In this document: positions 29,570 through 30,742 of the stretch, piece after piece
How the letters are laid out: every line of letters begins with the position of its first letter
Position numbering within the stretch: the first letter of the stretch is position 1
Source of the DNA: Phellopilus nigrolimitatus
Taxonomy: Eukaryota > Basidiomycota > Agaricomycetes > Hymenochaetales > Hymenochaetaceae
Direction of reading: 5' to 3'
Assembly: GCA_021029095.1 (NCBI GenBank)
Contig: JAJOHG010000304.1
Span: 1-30,742 of the forward strand
DNA length: 30,742 bases
Program-made: the position numbers and the translations under genes
Notes under the pieces: generated by a model
What the model was told of the DNA's origin: nothing
What the model saw: the letters and a program-made list of their open reading frames with translations, nothing else
Database searches by the model: none

Positions 29570-29767
29570 TGTTGAAATGCGAGGGGCAAGGTCGCCAGCA
29601 GTCGCGCACAGTGGGTTCCGTTTGTCCCGTTGGCGGTGGTGGGCCGTGGGCAAACGCGATAGATAGCAAGTTACAACGAGTCAGCCTATATGCTAGTCGC
29701 TTACTAATCTACCCGATATGTCCGTTACCCCCGAAACAGTTTTTGAGGGTTCGCAGAAATTCCAACA
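29570..29767 (-). repeat. 5' LTR of the TRIM-like element
   Basis: 198 bp. Begins TGTTGAAATGC and ends ATTCCAACA on the plus strand. One extra C and three substitutions compared with 28900-29096. Followed by GATGT. Confidence 0.93.
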
Positions 29768-29772
29768 GATGT

Positions 29773-30164
29773 CTGCTCCACCACACTCTCAGTTACGACC
29801 AATCCCCCTTTTCCGTCCATCCAATCCAGATCTTATTATTGCTGCAGCTTTGTACCTTTGATTAGACGCTCTGTGTACGCTCACCGCTCAGCTTTAATAG
29901 GAAGAAAGAAGGTCGGGTAAAAGGGTGTGAGGGCGGGTGATCGTTTGGCTCGCCTTCGAACTCGTCTTCCTCATAGAATTGACGCTTGCTGAGCGTCTTG
30001 ACTTCCAAGATCACCCCCGCCGGGCGTGACGGCACTAAGCGGTTGATTTCTGTATAAAGCGGAGAAGAATTGTCGTCGCAGGCCGCTGTGTTTGATCCGC
30101 CCGGAACAATCAGGCGAGAACGCGAGGTCGGCGAAGACACTGATCGTAGCGAATACAGTACTTG
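29773..30164. other. Stretch between the TRIM-like element and the copy D remnant
   Basis: A minus-strand frame (29862-30275) contains the coherent-looking segment VILEVKTLSKRQFYEEDEF followed by low-complexity sequence. It has no recognised family and no clear splice structure. I do not call it a gene. Confidence 0.25.
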
Positions 30165-30301
30165 TAAGTACATGTACATTGGGTATAAATTTTCTTTGTG
30201 AGAAGAACACTGTGTGCTTGCTCGCCTTCGGCATGATTCGACTTTCATTATTTTGGGTAAATCAAGTCCCTTCACTAATAACTATTTTTATAAAGAGAAT
30301 C
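30165..30301 (-). repeat. Left part of a further repeat copy (copy D), cut by a retrotransposon
   Basis: The region matches the sequence just left of the orphan gene in copy A (about 23715-23860): a GTACAT...GGATATA-like word, GCTCGCCTTCGGCATGAT versus GCTCGCCCTCGCCATGAT, ACTTTCATTA, AAATCAAGTCCCTTCAC versus AAATCAAGCCCCTCCAC. Similarity ends at about 30301, where the copia LTR is proposed to start. The orphan gene of this copy, if present, would lie beyond the window. Confidence 0.55.
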
Positions 30302-30589
30302 TGCAATAGAAATCCGGCTCAGTCTAGACGGTACGAGACTCGTGTATATTTAGTCTATCTACCTGCAATAGAAATCCGGCTAGTACAGGTAGTGAGTAAG
30401 GAAATAAACTAGCGGCCGACTAATATGCTCACCTCAGTCTAGACGGTACGAGACTGAGGTGTGCATATAGACAGAAAAATTTGTAAATACTGTCAGCCGC
30501 TCCAACATCACATAATACGAAATAAACAAAATAGGAAACATGTTGCCACCGACACGCGAGCTGCTTATGTCACGCAGATACTCTCAACA
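30302..30589 (-). repeat. 3' LTR of the copia element
   Basis: TG...CA bounded. Contains two copies of TGCAATAGAAATCCGGCT and two of CAGTCTAGACGGTACGAGAC, the second of which forms a long hairpin (30423-30468). Left border inferred. Confidence 0.6.
30423..30468. promoter_or_regulatory. Near-perfect hairpin in the copia LTR
   Basis: Arms 30423-30440 and 30451-30468 pair at 17 of 18 positions (one T-T mismatch) around a 10-base loop AGACGGTACG. The inner ten pairs (ACCTCAGTCT / AGACTGAGGT) are perfect. It could act in transcript termination or polyadenylation of the element, or as a regulator site. Role unknown. Confidence 0.75.
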
Positions 30590-30609
30590 CTCCCCCTCAG
30601 CGCAGCGTG

Positions 30610-30742
30610 TCAGTTCATACCCAATAAGTCGATACAAGACCAGTGTGCCGCCGGCGGAAGTGGTTTGGTCAGCAGATCGGCTGGGTTTTTGTCGCCGCGG
30701 ACGTGAATAAACTCCACCCGGCGTTCTTGACTTCGTCACGTA
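30610..30742 (-). pseudogene. pol: C-terminal end of copia RNase H (pol), frameshifted
   Basis: The minus-strand frame from about 30720 reads VEFIHVRGDKNPADLLTKPL, the signature end of Ty1/copia RNase H. It then reads HWSCIDLLGMN and a TGA at 30610-30612. Just upstream, the typical preceding motif (DEVKNAG) is in a different frame at about 30723-30740, and the RNase H frame has a TGA there. This copy of pol is therefore probably inactive. The domain helps remove the RNA strand during reverse transcription. Confidence 0.85.

Larger units (their letters stand above)
28900..29767 (-). mobile_element. Short gag-less LTR retrotransposon (TRIM-like)
   Basis: 868 bp with 197- and 198-bp terminal repeats starting TGTTG and ending CAACA. 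It is flanked by the 5-bp duplication GATGT (28895-28899 and 29768-29772). The polypurine tract CGAGGGGGAG lies next to 29096 when read on the minus strand, so the element runs right to left. The LTRs differ at four positions, so it is older than the gag-only element. The 473-bp interior has no gag or pol, only a leader repeat array and a short tail. It resembles TRIM elements and depends on proteins from elsewhere. Confidence 0.93.
30302..30742 (-). mobile_element. Ty1/copia retrotransposon, 3' end (runs off the window)
   Basis: On the minus strand the end of pol is followed by a purine tract (TGAGGGGGAG) and an LTR that starts TGTTGAGAG at 30589. The outer LTR end is proposed at 30302 (TGCAATAG on the plus strand, so the LTR ends TTGCA), giving 288 bp. 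This is supported by the copy D similarity stopping there. A second TGCAATAGAAATCCGGCT at 30365 is an alternative end (225 bp). Only one LTR is in the window, so the ends cannot be verified by comparison. Confidence 0.8.

Noticed and set aside
29055..29669. 204-residue minus-strand ORF and overlapping 148-residue ORF
   Set aside because: They run through LTR and leader repeats of the TRIM-like element, and their starts are duplicated in the other LTR. No protein motif; explained by GC-rich repeats.
30541..30589. TGTTG...CAACA bounded 49-bp segment as a complete LTR
   Set aside because: Far too short for an LTR and unrelated to the place where the repeat-copy similarity stops; the 30302 start fits better.
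1..30742. tRNA, rRNA, CRISPR array, telomere repeats
   Set aside because: Scanned by eye for GGTTCGAATCC-type arms, regular spacer-repeat patterns and TTAGGG runs; none was convincing.

Overview
The window looks like chromosomal DNA of a basidiomycete, most likely an agaricomycete. Genes are cut into small exons by short GT-AG introns (about 50-100 bp typically). The cytosolic ribosomal protein eS26 has its start codon isolated on a three-base first exon. Two LTR retrotransposons with target duplications and the edge of a third (Ty1/copia type) are present. The species call is inference from gene content and style; no database was consulted.

Layout. 1-344: frameshifted start of a conserved fungal gene (minus). 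1149-2789: a short LTR element holding only a copia-type gag ORF, with identical LTRs and a 5-bp target duplication. 2790-8330: a graveyard region with a minisatellite, an unknown frameshifted ORF, a Dicer-like RNase III fragment, a KIN1/MARK-type kinase pseudogene and an acidic-protein pseudogene. 8333-9893: first copy of a dispersed repeat that carries an orphan gene on the minus strand. 11412-12316: a three-exon gene of unknown function. 14647-16500: a four-exon gene for a type II membrane O-fucosyltransferase-like glycosyltransferase. 16749-18281: a ten-exon gene for a PARP-type zinc-finger protein, divergent from the previous gene across 248 bp. 18720-20563: a decayed Na+/H+ antiporter. 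21470-22239: RPS26. 23223-30301: at least three tandem copies of the orphan-gene repeat, interrupted by a gag-less 868-bp LTR element and, at the right edge, by a copia element running out of the window.

The intact genes (glycosyltransferase, zinc-finger protein, RPS26, and probably the 11.4-12.3 kb gene) keep perfect splice phase. The frame breaks elsewhere therefore look like real decay, not poor sequence. The most unusual content is the orphan gene family in its tandem repeat unit, and two LTR elements with different LTRs but the same leader repeat array.
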